Shown: positions 38,887 through 48,166 of the stretch, in pieces
Position numbering within the stretch: the stretch's first letter is position 1
Layout of the letters: each line of letters begins with the position of its first letter
Origin: Amylibacter sp. SFDW26
GTDB lineage: Bacteria > Pseudomonadota > Alphaproteobacteria > Rhodobacterales > Rhodobacteraceae
Assembly (NCBI RefSeq): GCF_009184395.1
Contig: NZ_WEIC01000001.1
Span: 1,174,887 to 1,238,886, forward strand
Direction of reading: 5' to 3'
DNA length: 64,000 nt
The notes under the pieces: model-generated
Seen by the model: the letters and a program-made list of their open reading frames with translations, nothing else
The model's database searches: none
Told to the model about the DNA's origin: nothing
Position numbers and translations under genes: made by a program

Positions 38887-38948
38887 TAGGTACAGTGACA
38901 AATCAGTACAATATACAAAAACTGTACTGCTTGTAAAATAGGTACAGT
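38887..38948. promoter_or_regulatory. Candidate MocR operator array
   Basis: Within the 116-base gap between the DMT and MocR genes. The 10-mer TAGGTACAGT occurs at 38887-38896 and again at 38939-38948 as a direct repeat. Between them CAGTACA (38904-38910) and TGTACTG (38923-38929) form a perfect 7-base inverted repeat, and ACTGTAC (38921-38927) mirrors the outer GTACAGT. Such spaced direct repeats are typical of GabR/PdxR-type MocR binding sites. Confidence 0.65.
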
Positions 38949-38952
38949 TCAA

Positions 38953-40377
38953 ATGCCATCATCGTTCAAGCCACCTGAAAACATCTCGCGCACTGAATAT
39001 GTAATGACAGAAATCAAAGACCGTTTAGCAACTCGCAAGCTTGGGCCGGGATCAAAGCTTCCTTCAATTAGAAACTTTGCAACAACTATGAAAGTTTCAA
39101 AATCCACAGTTGTAGAAGCTTATGAACGTTTAGCTGCAGAAGGTATAATAAGCTCTCAACGCGGTTCTGGATTCTATGTAACAGGTCATATTCCTCCGCT
39201 TTCTTTAACTGACATGGGGCCGAAATTAGATCGCGCGGTCGATCCCTTTTGGGTTTCCAGACAATCTTTGGAAACAAACGAAACCTTCTTAAAACCAGGA
39301 TGCGGCTGGTTGCCCACTTCATGGATGCCCGAAGACAGTATCGGCGCTGCAATGCGGTCTTTAGCACGCAAAGGATCTAACTCCTTAACAGAATACGGCA
39401 CACCATTAGGTTTCGCCCCGCTACGCCACCATTTATCTCGTCGTATTGACGCTCAGAATATCGACGTTTCCCCCGACCAAATCATTCTCACAGACTCTGG
39501 CACACAAGCTATAGACCTTTTATGCCGTTTCTTTTTAGAGCCCGGCGACACAGTCTTAGTAGACGACCCATGTTACTTTAACTTCAATGCTTTGCTAAGG
39601 GTTCATCGCGCGAAAATAGTAGCAGTGCCTTACACGCCAGCGGGCCCAGATGTTGAACAATTCAAAGCTATCCTCAAAGATCATAAACCCCGTCTTTATA
39701 TTACAAACTCTGGGTTTCATAATCCCACAGGGGCATCAATCTCACCAATTACAGCCCATAAGCTTCTAATACTTGCAGAACAATTCAACTTAACAATTAT
39801 AGAAGATGATATTTTTGGCGACTTTGAAACAACCCCCGCTCCCCGATTGGCATCCTTCGACGGACTTGAACGCGTCATATATATTGGCAGTTTTTCCAAG
39901 ACTATTTCTGCATCTGTACGCTGCGGTTACATTGCCGCGCGCCCAGATTGGATTGATGGTCTAGTCGATCTAAAAATCGCCACAAGTTTCGGTGGAAATG
40001 TATTCAACGCAGAACTGATATGGCATGTCCTGAAAAACGGCTCTTACCGCCGACATATACAAGATTTGCGTGAACGCCTTGCAAAAGCTCGGATAGACGT
40101 TCAATCCAAACTTGAATCACTCGGCATAACACCTTGGATAACCCCAAAAGGTGGGATGTACCTATGGTGCCGCCTTCCAGACGGTATTGATTCTGCGCAA
40201 TTGGCACAATCCGCTCTCCCGCAAAATATCGTGCTTGCTCCAGGAAACGTGTTCAGTGTTTCAGGAACAGCAAGCCAATTTATGCGCTTCAATGTAGCGC
40301 AATCATTACAGCCTAATTTATATGCGACATTAGCCTTAGAACTCGAAAATTTATGGTCAAAAAAAGAGGGGGGATAA
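38953..40377 (+). CDS. MocR-type regulator (GntR HTH fused to aminotransferase fold)
   Basis: 474 residues. N-terminal GntR winged helix (about 10-78: SKLPSIRNFATTMKVSKSTV, RGSGFYVTG). From about residue 110 it has a type I aminotransferase domain with the PLP Lys316 in YIGSFSKTISASVRCGY and the Asp of the PLP pocket in IIEDDIFGDFE. It senses PLP or an amino compound and controls the divergent DMT exporter. The start is only five bases after the last operator repeat, suggesting autorepression and a very short or no leader. Confidence 0.93.
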   Translation: MPSSFKPPENISRTEYVMTEIKDRLATRKLGPGSKLPSIRNFATTMKVSKSTVVEAYERLAAEGIISSQRGSGFYVTGHIPPLSLTDMGPKLDRAVDPFWVSRQSLETNETFLKPGCGWLPTSWMPEDSIGAAMRSLARKGSNSLTEYGTPLGFAPLRHHLSRRIDAQNIDVSPDQIILTDSGTQAIDLLCRFFLEPGDTVLVDDPCYFNFNALLRVHRAKIVAVPYTPAGPDVEQFKAILKDHKPRLYITNSGFHNPTGASISPITAHKLLILAEQFNLTIIEDDIFGDFETTPAPRLASFDGLERVIYIGSFSKTISASVRCGYIAARPDWIDGLVDLKIATSFGGNVFNAELIWHVLKNGSYRRHIQDLRERLAKARIDVQSKLESLGITPWITPKGGMYLWCRLPDGIDSAQLAQSALPQNIVLAPGNVFSVSGTASQFMRFNVAQSLQPNLYATLALELENLWSKKEGG

Positions 40378-40386
40378 AATCCCCCC
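40358..40386 (-). terminator. Rho-independent terminator of nrdJ
   Basis: On the minus strand GGGGGG (40386-40381), 7-base loop, CCCCCC (40373-40368), then TCTTTTTTT. A strong intrinsic terminator about 95 bases after the nrdJ stop. It overlaps the final codons of the convergent MocR gene, which encode the Lys/Gly-rich end of that protein. Confidence 0.85.
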
Positions 40387-40479
40387 AGTCTATGATTCAG
40401 GCTCTTATATAACCGCTCTAGTTTTTTGCCTGCGGCCTGAAATCGTCGGGACGGCAGATAGTCCGCGCGCCCCTAACTC

Positions 40480-43400
40480 TTAGCTACACCCGCTGGTTGC
40501 CCCGCATGTGTTGCATTTCATACATGTGCCGTTGCGAACCAATGTGTAGTTACCGCAATCGCCACAAGCGTCGCCTTCATAGCCTTGCATTTTGGCTTTG
40601 GTGCGATCATCCATTTTGGTGACAGGGGCTGCCACTTGGGCCGCAGCCGCTGTCACCGCTTCGGTTGAACCAGCAACCTGCTGGCCTCCCCCCCCGAAAA
40701 GATTTCCAGAACCACCTTGCAGTACCACCAATTCTTGCGGCATGCGGTTACGGTGATACCCTGGAGAAACAACCTGTTTTAGCATCGCTACCGCATCATC
40801 AGATGCTGGCTGAATATTGCTTTGACCTTCTTCAACACCGCGACCCAATTCGTCGAATGTTTCGCCTGTTGGTTTTACGTGCGCCAGATCAGAACGATCT
40901 AGGTAAGACACGGCCAATTCGCGGAAGATGTAATCCAGAACAGATGTTGCATTCTTAATGCTGTCATTACCTTGAACCATGCCCGCAGGATCGAAGCGTG
41001 TGAATGTAAACGCATCCACGAACTCTTCTAGCGGCACACCATATTGCAGGCCAACAGACACCGCGATAGCGAAGTTGTTCATCATAGCGCGGAAGCCAGC
41101 ACCTTCTTTGTGCATATCGATAAAGATTTCACCGATGGAGCCGTCTTCATACTCACCTGTACGCAGGTAAACTTTATGGCCACCCACAACAGCTTTCTGA
41201 GTATAACCTTTGCGACGCTCTGGAAGTTTTTCACGTGAACGGCGGTTCACTTCCTTAACGATCACCTTCTCAACGATCTTCTCGGCTAGGATAGTCGCGC
41301 GCTCACCTGCTGGTGCTTCGGCCAATACTTCATCCAGATCCTCATCATCATCGTCTACCAGTGCTGATGCCAATGGTTGTGACAGTTTTGATCCATCGCG
41401 GTACAAAGCATTCGCTTTCACACCCAATGACCAAGACAATTCATATGCTTCCTGACAATCTTCGATCGTTGCATCATTTGGCATGTTGATCGTTTTAGAG
41501 ATCGCACCAGAGATAAATGATTGTGCCGCAGCCATCATAGTAATGTGGCTTTCAACAGACAGGTAACGTGTACCGATGCGACCACAAGGATTTGCACAGT
41601 CAAATACACCGTAATGCTCTTCTTTCAAGTGCGGGGCACCTTCAAGGGACATTGTACCACAAACGTGGTTATTTGCTGCTTCCACTTGTTTCTTGCTGAA
41701 TCCAAGGTGTGACAGTAAATCAAACGCTGGGTCATTCAACTGTGCTTCTGGAATACCCAATGTGCCTTTGCAGAAGTCTTCACCCAATGTCCATTGGTTG
41801 AAAACGAAACGAATGTCGAATGCTGTCGGAAGCGCTGCTTCGATTTTATCCAACTCGTCTTTGCCAAAGCCATGACCAGTCAACGTTGTATGGTTAATAT
41901 CAGGTGCATTGCCCATTGTTCCGTGACCAACAGCATAGGAAATAATTTCTTCACCTTGAGATGGAGAATACCCCAACATTATTAATGCAGCAGGAACGGA
42001 TTGGTTGATAATTTTAAAGTAACCACCACCTGCTAGTTTCTTAAACTTAACCAATGCAAAGTCTGGCTCGATACCTGTTGTATCACAATCCATCACCAGA
42101 CCGATTGTGCCTGTTGGCGCAATCACTGATACTTGTGCGTTACGGTACCCATGGGCTTCACCCAACTTCACCGCTTCATCCCAAGCTGCTGTTGATAGCT
42201 TGATCAAGTCCTGATCAGGACAGCTTGCATGATCCAAAGGAACAGGCTTCACTTCCAGACCTTCATAGCCTTCAGTTTCAGCATAAGCCGCATTGCGGTG
42301 GTTGCGCATCACACGCAACATATGGTTCGCATTTTTCTGATACCCTGGGAATGGCCCCAATTCTTTCGCCATCTTCGCAGATGTCGCATAAGATGTACCA
42401 GTCATAATCGCCGTCAATGCACCACAAAGTGCGCGACCTTCAGCTGAATCGTATGAGTACCCCATATTCATCAGCAAACCACCGATGTTGGCATAACCCA
42501 GACCCAATGTGCGGAATTCATATGAACGTTGAGCAATCTCTTTAGATGGGAATTGCGCCATCAATACTGAGATTTCCAATGTCATCGTCCACAACTGTGT
42601 CGCGTGGATATAATCATCGGCTTGGAACTTGGCATCTTTGTAGAACTTCAACAAGTTCATCGATGCCAAGTTACAAGCTGTATCGTCTAGGAACATATAC
42701 TCAGAACATGGATTTGATCCGCGGATATCACCATCTTCTGGACATGTGTGCCATGCGTTGATTGTATCGTGGTATTGAACACCCGGATCAGCACAAGCCC
42801 AAGCAGCGTGACCAACCTCTTCCCACAGGTCGCGGGCTTTAACAGTTTTAGAAACTTTACCGTCTGTACGGCGGATCAATTCCCAGTCGCCATCATTCTT
42901 AACAGCTTTCAAGAAAGAGTCAGTGACACGAACAGAGTTGTTCGAGTTTTGGCCAGCCACTGTGACGTATGCTTCTGAATCCCAATCTGTGTCATATGTT
43001 GGGAACTCAATGCTGCTGTAACCTTGCTTTGCGTACTGTAGAACGCGGTTTACATAAGTTTCTGGGATCATTGATTTTTTAGCTGACTTAACAGCTGTTT
43101 TCAGACCCGCATTTTTCTTCGGATCAAATGCATCCAGCTCGGTGCCATCCCAGTTGCGAATAGCGCTGAAAATCTCGTTCAATTTTTGCTCGTGAAGTTT
43201 AGAACCAGCAACCAATGAGGCCACTTTTTGCTCTTCTTTCACTTTCCAAGTGATGAACTCTTCTACATCTGGGTGATCCATATCACAGATCACCATCTTC
43301 GCTGCACGACGTGTCGTACCACCAGATTTAATCGCACCCGCTGCACGGTCACCGATTTTAAGGAAAGACATCAAACCAGATGATTTACCACCACCACCTA

Positions 43401-44127
43401 ACGACTCTTCTGAGCTGCGCAATGATGAGAAGTTTGTACCTGTACCAGAACCATATTTGAACAAGCGCGCTTCACGCACCCAAAGATCCATAATACCGCC
43501 TTCGTTCACAAGGTCATCATCCACGGATTGGATGAAACATGCGTGTGGCTGTGGATGCTCGTATGAGCTGCTTGATTGTGTCAGTTTACCTGATTTGTAA
43601 TCAACATAGTGGTGGCCTTGTGATGGGCCATCAATACCGTATGCCCAATGAAGACCAGTGTTGAACCACTGTGGGCTGTTTGGCGCTGCCATTTGGCTGG
43701 CCAGCATGAAACGCATTTCATCATAATATGTCTTTGCGTCAGCTTCGGTGTCAAACATGCCACCTTTCCAGCCCCAGTATGCCCAAGCACCTGCAAGACG
43801 GTCGAACACTTGCTTTGATGATGTCTCACCGCTGTACGTGTCGGAATTCTTTACCTGCTTACCATCTGCTGGCTCAGACCGCCAAAGAAACTCTGGAACG
43901 CCTTTTTCTTTCACACGTTTAAGATCAGATGAAACACCCGCTTTGCGGAAATATTTCTGTGCAATCACATCTGCGGCCACTTGTGACCAACCTGTTGGAA
44001 CTTCTACGTTCTCTAATGAGAAAACGATAGAACCGTCTGGATTGCGAATTTCGGAAGTTGTCTTATGGAACTCGATGCTTGCGTATGCATCTTTTTTTGA
44101 GTCAGTAAATCGGCGGTCGATCTTCAT
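40480..44127 (-). CDS. nrdJ: Vitamin B12-dependent ribonucleotide reductase (class II)
   Basis: Makes deoxyribonucleotides with adenosylcobalamin as radical source, independent of oxygen. 1215 residues from ATG 44127 ([10 protein letters not shown]), preceded by AGGGGAC; upstream in-frame codons have no support. Core features: [15 protein letters not shown] near the N-terminus, [20 protein letters not shown] (active-site Cys region), [19 protein letters not shown] in the barrel, and the C-terminal four-Cys cluster (CGDCG...CMKCNTCG) typical of the alphaproteobacterial long form, ending GCS with the redox Cys tail. No intein seen. Confidence 0.97.
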   Translation of the reverse strand: MKIDRRFTDSKKDAYASIEFHKTTSEIRNPDGSIVFSLENVEVPTGWSQVAADVIAQKYFRKAGVSSDLKRVKEKGVPEFLWRSEPADGKQVKNSDTYSGETSSKQVFDRLAGAWAYWGWKGGMFDTEADAKTYYDEMRFMLASQMAAPNSPQWFNTGLHWAYGIDGPSQGHHYVDYKSGKLTQSSSSYEHPQPHACFIQSVDDDLVNEGGIMDLWVREARLFKYGSGTGTNFSSLRSSEESLGGGGKSSGLMSFLKIGDRAAGAIKSGGTTRRAAKMVICDMDHPDVEEFITWKVKEEQKVASLVAGSKLHEQKLNEIFSAIRNWDGTELDAFDPKKNAGLKTAVKSAKKSMIPETYVNRVLQYAKQGYSSIEFPTYDTDWDSEAYVTVAGQNSNNSVRVTDSFLKAVKNDGDWELIRRTDGKVSKTVKARDLWEEVGHAAWACADPGVQYHDTINAWHTCPEDGDIRGSNPCSEYMFLDDTACNLASMNLLKFYKDAKFQADDYIHATQLWTMTLEISVLMAQFPSKEIAQRSYEFRTLGLGYANIGGLLMNMGYSYDSAEGRALCGALTAIMTGTSYATSAKMAKELGPFPGYQKNANHMLRVMRNHRNAAYAETEGYEGLEVKPVPLDHASCPDQDLIKLSTAAWDEAVKLGEAHGYRNAQVSVIAPTGTIGLVMDCDTTGIEPDFALVKFKKLAGGGYFKIINQSVPAALIMLGYSPSQGEEIISYAVGHGTMGNAPDINHTTLTGHGFGKDELDKIEAALPTAFDIRFVFNQWTLGEDFCKGTLGIPEAQLNDPAFDLLSHLGFSKKQVEAANNHVCGTMSLEGAPHLKEEHYGVFDCANPCGRIGTRYLSVESHITMMAAAQSFISGAISKTINMPNDATIEDCQEAYELSWSLGVKANALYRDGSKLSQPLASALVDDDDEDLDEVLAEAPAGERATILAEKIVEKVIVKEVNRRSREKLPERRKGYTQKAVVGGHKVYLRTGEYEDGSIGEIFIDMHKEGAGFRAMMNNFAIAVSVGLQYGVPLEEFVDAFTFTRFDPAGMVQGNDSIKNATSVLDYIFRELAVSYLDRSDLAHVKPTGETFDELGRGVEEGQSNIQPASDDAVAMLKQVVSPGYHRNRMPQELVVLQGGSGNLFGGGGQQVAGSTEAVTAAAAQVAAPVTKMDDRTKAKMQGYEGDACGDCGNYTLVRNGTCMKCNTCGATSGCS

Positions 44128-44219
44128 TTTGTCCCCTGTCACTTTGGAAAACCTATCGCATTGCCTGAATCGACGCACATAGGTTTATTTTAATTTTATA
44201 ATGTCACCCCTGCCTCATG

Positions 44220-44267
44220 ACACCATATGTAGTACCCATCGAAGCGACTGCACACAACCTGTACCAA
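44220..44267 (-). promoter_or_regulatory. Candidate tandem NrdR boxes
   Basis: ACACCATATGTAGTAC (44220-44235) matches the 16-base NrdR consensus (acaCwAtATaTwGtgt) at most positions, including the CxATAT/TwG core. A weaker copy starting ACACAA begins 32 bases further on (44252-44267), close to the usual centre spacing of NrdR pairs. They lie about 95-140 bases upstream of nrdJ. NrdR represses ribonucleotide reductase genes when dATP is high. Confidence 0.45.
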
Positions 44268-44611
44268 GAGGCACAACGGGTCAACGAAAATATTCACGAA
44301 ATGGTCATATTTTGTTATTGACCTAAAATTTGAAAAAGCGCGTTCAAAAAATGAGACCGCATGAGTGACGTTCAGGTCATATCTTTTGCCAATATAACGA
44401 AGCCATACAATGCCTTAAAAACACTATAAAATTATTGGTATATCTGTCATTTTAGGATCAGATGTTAAATTGGATGAATCCAAGATTTGCATACGAATCT
44501 GTAAAAATTACATCAACGAAAAAAATGACCTGACCTCACGTCACTATAATGAACTTAACTTGGTAAACTTAGATGAATTGATACTTTTGTTAGGGTATAG
44601 ATAAAATAAAC

Positions 44612-44635
44612 CCCAGTGCAGAAAACTGCACTGGG
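44612..44635 (-). terminator. Rho-independent terminator of tRNA-Pro
   Basis: Perfect 10-base inverted repeat CCCAGTGCAG/CTGCACTGGG with an AAAA loop. On the minus strand it is followed by GTTTATTTTAT. It ends 25 bases after the tRNA 3' end. Confidence 0.9.
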
Positions 44636-44660
44636 TTTATATTTCTAGGATTTTAGAAAA

Positions 44661-44737
44661 TGGTCGGGACGGCTGGATTCGAACCAACGACCCCTTGTAC
44701 CCAAAACAAGTGCGCTACCAGACTGCGCCACGCCCCG
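44661..44737 (-). tRNA. tRNA-Pro (anticodon TGG)
   Basis: 77-nt cloverleaf on the minus strand. Acceptor CGGGGCG/CGTCCCG with A discriminator and encoded CCA; D arm GCGC/GCGC; anticodon stem CTTGT/ACAAG enclosing TTTGGGT (anticodon TGG); T arm with TTCGAAT. Reads CCA and, by wobble, other proline codons. Confidence 0.97.
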
Positions 44738-44799
44738 ACTATTTGGCGGGGTTTAAATTGCTCTGAGCAAAATGAAAACCCCTAAAGTGAAGAACTATA

Positions 44800-45279
44800 C
44801 TATTTTTTACACGGCAAAGCGGCAATTGCTGGGTCAAATGCTGGATGCTGTAACAGTGCCCCTTCTTTAAGGCCCAAATTTTGGGCTAAACCACCATTCA
44901 ACTCCAAAACGGCAAAGACATCATTCCCGCCAAAGATCGGCGTTTCATCTAATGGTACCGCATTACTATGCACTTTTGTAACGACACCTACTTCATTAAT
45001 AAAAAGCATATCTAAAGGAATCAAAGTATTGCGCATCCAGAAACTGGCGGTCTGTGGAGCCTCATAAACAAACAGCATGCCGGAAAACTTGGGCATAGTT
45101 TCACGAAACATCAGCCCTTTGTTGCGCTCAGCTTCTGTATCAGCGACTTCAATTGCAAAGGATGCAGAATTTTTCCCCGACTGGACAAGAACTCTATCAA
45201 CCGCGCAATTAGCAAAGCCCTGCGTAGGCAGGGCTAAAATGAAAGCGACAGAAACTATATATTTACTTTTCCGAAGCAA
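44800..45279 (-). CDS. DUF192 exported protein
   Basis: DUF192 domain, 110-120 residues: VEVADTEAERNKGLMFRETM-type opening (here IEVADTEAERNKGLMFRETM), SGMLFVYEAPQTASFWMRNT, LIPLDMLFINEVGVV, and AVLELNGGLAQNLGLKEGA. A signal peptide (KYIVSVAFILALPTQGFA) precedes it. The open frame extends further upstream, but that part only shadows the cold-shock gene. I place the start at the TTG at 45279, which lies in the last codons of the cold-shock gene and puts the signal peptide at the N-terminus (159 residues). The ribosome binding site is weak, so coupling to the upstream gene is likely. Function of DUF192 is unknown. Confidence 0.85.
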   Translation of the reverse strand: MLRKSKYIVSVAFILALPTQGFANCAVDRVLVQSGKNSASFAIEVADTEAERNKGLMFRETMPKFSGMLFVYEAPQTASFWMRNTLIPLDMLFINEVGVVTKVHSNAVPLDETPIFGGNDVFAVLELNGGLAQNLGLKEGALLQHPAFDPAIAALPCKK

Positions 45280-45778
45280 AATCCCAGGACCTGATTTCAA
45301 CAGCCAATATGCCACGCGGGCCAGAGGCTGTTCGCACAGAAACCGCTTCACTTTGTTGAAGTTCTGATATGCCATAAGCCCGCAACACTTCTGCATGAAC
45401 AAAGATATCCTCTGTGCTTCCAAAGACATTTAAGAAACCAAATCCTTTAACTTTATCAAACCACTTTACACGCGCAGGTGTCAGCTCAGAATGTTCCGAT
45501 AAAGTTGATAGATCAATACCCGCTTCTTCTAAACCACGCAGTGCATTTTCTGGCACACTATCAGGCTGTGCAAGATGCACAATTTCTGCTGCCTGCTGAC
45601 CCCGATCAGATGACACCACATTAATTTCAATTTTAGTGCCTTCCGCTACTGAACTATGGCCGTAGTTCCGTAAGACATTTGCATGTAGCAAGATGTCTGG
45701 ACCACCGTCATCATCGATGACAAACCCAAATCCTTTTGCGGTATCAAACCACTTAACTGTACCCGTTTTCTTCTGCAT
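45263..45778 (-). CDS. Double cold-shock-domain protein
   Basis: 171 residues with two cold-shock OB folds: the first about 5-70 (GTVKWFDTAKGFGFVIDDDG, ILLHANVLRNYG) and the second about 102-168 (ARVKWFDKVKGFGFLNVFGS, DIFVHAEVLRAYGI). RNP1 (KGFGF) and RNP2 motifs are present in both halves. Binds single-stranded RNA/DNA as chaperone or antiterminator. Two-domain forms are usual in alphaproteobacteria. GGGGAACAAA precedes the ATG; the 164-base leader region upstream is AT-rich. Followed with a 17-base overlap by the DUF192 gene. Confidence 0.95.
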   Translation of the reverse strand: MQKKTGTVKWFDTAKGFGFVIDDDGGPDILLHANVLRNYGHSSVAEGTKIEINVVSSDRGQQAAEIVHLAQPDSVPENALRGLEEAGIDLSTLSEHSELTPARVKWFDKVKGFGFLNVFGSTEDIFVHAEVLRAYGISELQQSEAVSVRTASGPRGILAVEIRSWDFASEK

Positions 45779-45942
45779 TTTGTTCCCCGTCTTGCCTTAC
45801 TCTTATAAATTGCTAAAAAAAAGGCAACAAAATTCAAAAGAAATGTTACATAAACGCATAATTATCGCGTGTTTTCAAAAATTTAGTGCTGAATGTCACT
45901 CTTTATAAGTGTAATTTAGTTTAAAAAAGCATGCAACAACAA

Positions 45943-46548
45943 TCATGGGTTGAGCCTAACTTTAGTCCAAGTTTTTACGTTGACGTCACGTCTCCATTGA
46001 AACCGATCATGAAGTCTAAATGCACCATCAGACCAAAATTCAAACTCGGTTGGCTGTATTCTATACCCCCCCCAAAAATCTGGACGTGGTGGAGAAATTC
46101 CTAATTTAAGTCCATATTCAGCAACCCTTTTTACCAAATCAGCTTTATGCTCCAATACTTGCGACTGCTTGCTGGCATAAGCCCCAATACGGCTCTTAAG
46201 TGGGCGCGAATTGAAATATTCATCGGCTACATCACCATCTTCACGTACAACAGTGCCACGCACACGAATTTGACGACGCAACGATTTCCAATGCAAAACA
46301 ATCGCTGCTTTACCAGCACCATCAATCTCTTGTGCTTTCTGGCTTCCATAGTTGGTATAAAAGACAAAAGCGTCGTCCTCGATGTCTTTCAGTAAAACCA
46401 TACGCACATTTGGCATACCGTCATGATCGACTGTCGAAAGCGCCATTGCGTTCGGATCATTAATCTCAGTCTTTTGTGCCTCAGCCAACCATTTTCGGGC
46501 AAGCAAAAATGGATTATCCCCCGCAAATAATTCTGCGTTTTCTGACAT
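45943..46548 (-). CDS. pdxH: Pyridoxamine 5'-phosphate oxidase
   Basis: FMN enzyme making PLP from PNP/PMP. 201 residues. Signatures: [35 protein letters not shown] (FMN phosphate site), the dimer/FMN region [17 protein letters not shown], and the C-terminal [23 protein letters not shown] tail (WxxxRLxP). Divergent from fabI. Confidence 0.97.
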   Translation of the reverse strand: MSENAELFAGDNPFLLARKWLAEAQKTEINDPNAMALSTVDHDGMPNVRMVLLKDIEDDAFVFYTNYGSQKAQEIDGAGKAAIVLHWKSLRRQIRVRGTVVREDGDVADEYFNSRPLKSRIGAYASKQSQVLEHKADLVKRVAEYGLKLGISPPRPDFWGGYRIQPTEFEFWSDGAFRLHDRFQWRRDVNVKTWTKVRLNP

Positions 46549-46702
46549 TTTCGTGTTTCCTTGCTATTTTATGTATACGTTATTTGGTGCATAAAGCAAA
46601 CTACAATACAAACGTTACTCAAACATCACAATTTGCCCTAGTGTTACAGATAGCATCTCGTTATCCTAAGGAAAGATTTTAATTACCAAGATGGGGACTT
46701 AT

Positions 46703-47521
46703 ATGTCGCAAGGAATTATGGCTGGTAAGCGCGGGCTTATTATGGGTGTCGCAAATGACAAGTCTATAGCATGGGGCATTGCACGTGCTTGTTCTGAACA
46801 AGGTGCAGAACTTGCGTTTTCATACCAAGGCGAGGCATTAGGCAAACGGGTTAAGCCTCTAGCTGAAAGCATTGATTGTGACATCGTTCTAGAATGCGAT
46901 GTAACCAACGACGAATCCATTGATGCACTCTTCGCAGAGCTCGAAGCCAAATGGGGTAAATTAGACTTTGTTGTTCACGCCATCGGTTTCTCTGACAAAA
47001 ACGAACTGCGCGGCCGTTATGTAGACACAAGTGCTGCAAACTTCCGTATGACGATGGATATCTCTGTTTTTTCATTCACAGCAGTAGCACAGCGCGCCGA
47101 AAAAATGATGCCCGATGGTGGTTCTTTGCTGACGCTAACATATTACGGCGCCGAAATGGTTATGCCGCATTATAACGTGATGGGCGTTGCAAAAGCGGGC
47201 TTAGAGGCATCTGTAAAATACATGGCAATGGATCTTGGTCCAAAGAACATTCGTGTAAACGCTCTATCTGCAGGCCCAATCAAAACATTGGCAGCCTCTG
47301 GTATCGGAGATTTCCGCTATATTCTAAAGTGGAACGAATTGAATTCGCCACTGCGCCGCAATGTGACAACCGAAGATGTTGGTAAATCTGCTCTATACCT
47401 TCTGTCTGATTTGGCATCTGGCGTAACGGGTGAAAACCTGCATGTTGATTCGGGCTATCACATCGTTGGTATGAAAGCCGAAGACGCCCCAGACATAGAC
47501 GTTGCCACTGGTCGCAAATGA
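46703..47521 (+). CDS. fabI: Enoyl-ACP reductase (NADH)
   Basis: Last step of each fatty acid elongation cycle. 272 residues from ATG 46703, chosen for GGGGA at about six bases; an upstream ATG four codons earlier sits within that site. FabI features: RGLIMGVANDKSIAWGIARA (atypical NAD site), the catalytic Tyr-x6-Lys (YNVMGVAK, with TLTYYGAE before it) and NALSAGPIKTLAASGI. Its stop overlaps the start of a LysE-type gene (ATGA). Confidence 0.97.
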   Translation: MSQGIMAGKRGLIMGVANDKSIAWGIARACSEQGAELAFSYQGEALGKRVKPLAESIDCDIVLECDVTNDESIDALFAELEAKWGKLDFVVHAIGFSDKNELRGRYVDTSAANFRMTMDISVFSFTAVAQRAEKMMPDGGSLLTLTYYGAEMVMPHYNVMGVAKAGLEASVKYMAMDLGPKNIRVNALSAGPIKTLAASGIGDFRYILKWNELNSPLRRNVTTEDVGKSALYLLSDLASGVTGENLHVDSGYHIVGMKAEDAPDIDVATGRK

Positions 47522-48132
47522 CAACAAGTGCCTTTTTAGCCGTTGCTATACTCCATTTAATGGCAGCTATCAGCCCAGGACCGGCAGTTTTAATGGCTGC
47601 GCGCATTGGTGTCACCGAAGGCTTAAAAACAGGGTTCTCCGTTGCTTTCGGAATAGGCATGGGAGCCGTTTTTTGGGCAGCCGCAGCCCTATTTGGCCTT
47701 GCATTATTGTTTGAATATGCACCTGTCTTATTAACTTTATTCAAAGTTGCAGGCGGCATTTTCTTGATTTATATGGCCTACAAGCTTTGGAAAACCGCAG
47801 ATGAACCGCTACCACTAGAGAGCAAAAACAAAGTACCAAGATCATTGCGAAGTGGCTTTTTACTGGGTTTACTCACACAGCTTACAAACCCAAAACCTGC
47901 TATTCTGTTTGCTGCAATTTTCGTAGGTACCGTTCCAGAAAGTACGGGAATAGGCGTTTACGTTGCACTTCTCACAGTCGTGTTTTTGAATGAAACCATA
48001 TGGAATACTATGGTTGCACGTATCTTTTCGCTTAATGTCACACGTACAGTTTACATCAGTCTCAAAGGACTTATTGACCGCGTGTTCGGTGGCTTACTTG
48101 CCGTACTAGGTGTCAAAATCGCAGCGACTTAA
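47518..48132 (+). CDS. LysE/RhtB-family amino acid exporter
   Basis: 204 residues, five or six hydrophobic helices. LysE signatures: LHLMAAISPGPAVLMAARIG near the N-terminus (SPGP motif), KVAGGIFLIYMAYKLWKTA, and GLLTQLTNPKPAILFAAIF. Exports an amino acid or derivative. Its ATG overlaps the fabI stop, so translation is coupled. Confidence 0.9.
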   Translation: MTTSAFLAVAILHLMAAISPGPAVLMAARIGVTEGLKTGFSVAFGIGMGAVFWAAAALFGLALLFEYAPVLLTLFKVAGGIFLIYMAYKLWKTADEPLPLESKNKVPRSLRSGFLLGLLTQLTNPKPAILFAAIFVGTVPESTGIGVYVALLTVVFLNETIWNTMVARIFSLNVTRTVYISLKGLIDRVFGGLLAVLGVKIAAT

Positions 48133-48166
48133 ATGCATATTCAGCCATATGGAAGCAACATAAACC

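Larger units (their letters stand above)
44128..44660. other. Noncoding stretch upstream of nrdJ
   Basis: About 530 bases without a credible gene. The nrdJ-proximal part holds a candidate NrdR box pair (44220-44267). From 44300 to 44540 it is AT-rich and holds five copies of GGTCA/TGACC: an inverted pair at 44303-44307/44319-44323, one at 44375-44379 and a tandem TGACCTGACC at 44526-44535. The last 30 bases are the tRNA terminator. No cobalamin riboswitch consensus (no B12-box-like sequence) is visible. Confidence 0.6.

Noticed and set aside
44128..44300. Cobalamin riboswitch upstream of nrdJ
   Set aside because: No B12-box-like conserved core is visible and the AT-rich region lacks the needed helices.
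44461..44535. Short ORF in the noncoding stretch between nrdJ and the tRNA
   Set aside because: A 23-codon frame without ribosome binding site or conserved features; not supportable.
48133..48166. SAM-responsive riboswitch before metC
   Set aside because: Only 34 bases between the lysE-like and metC genes, too short for SAM-II or related elements.
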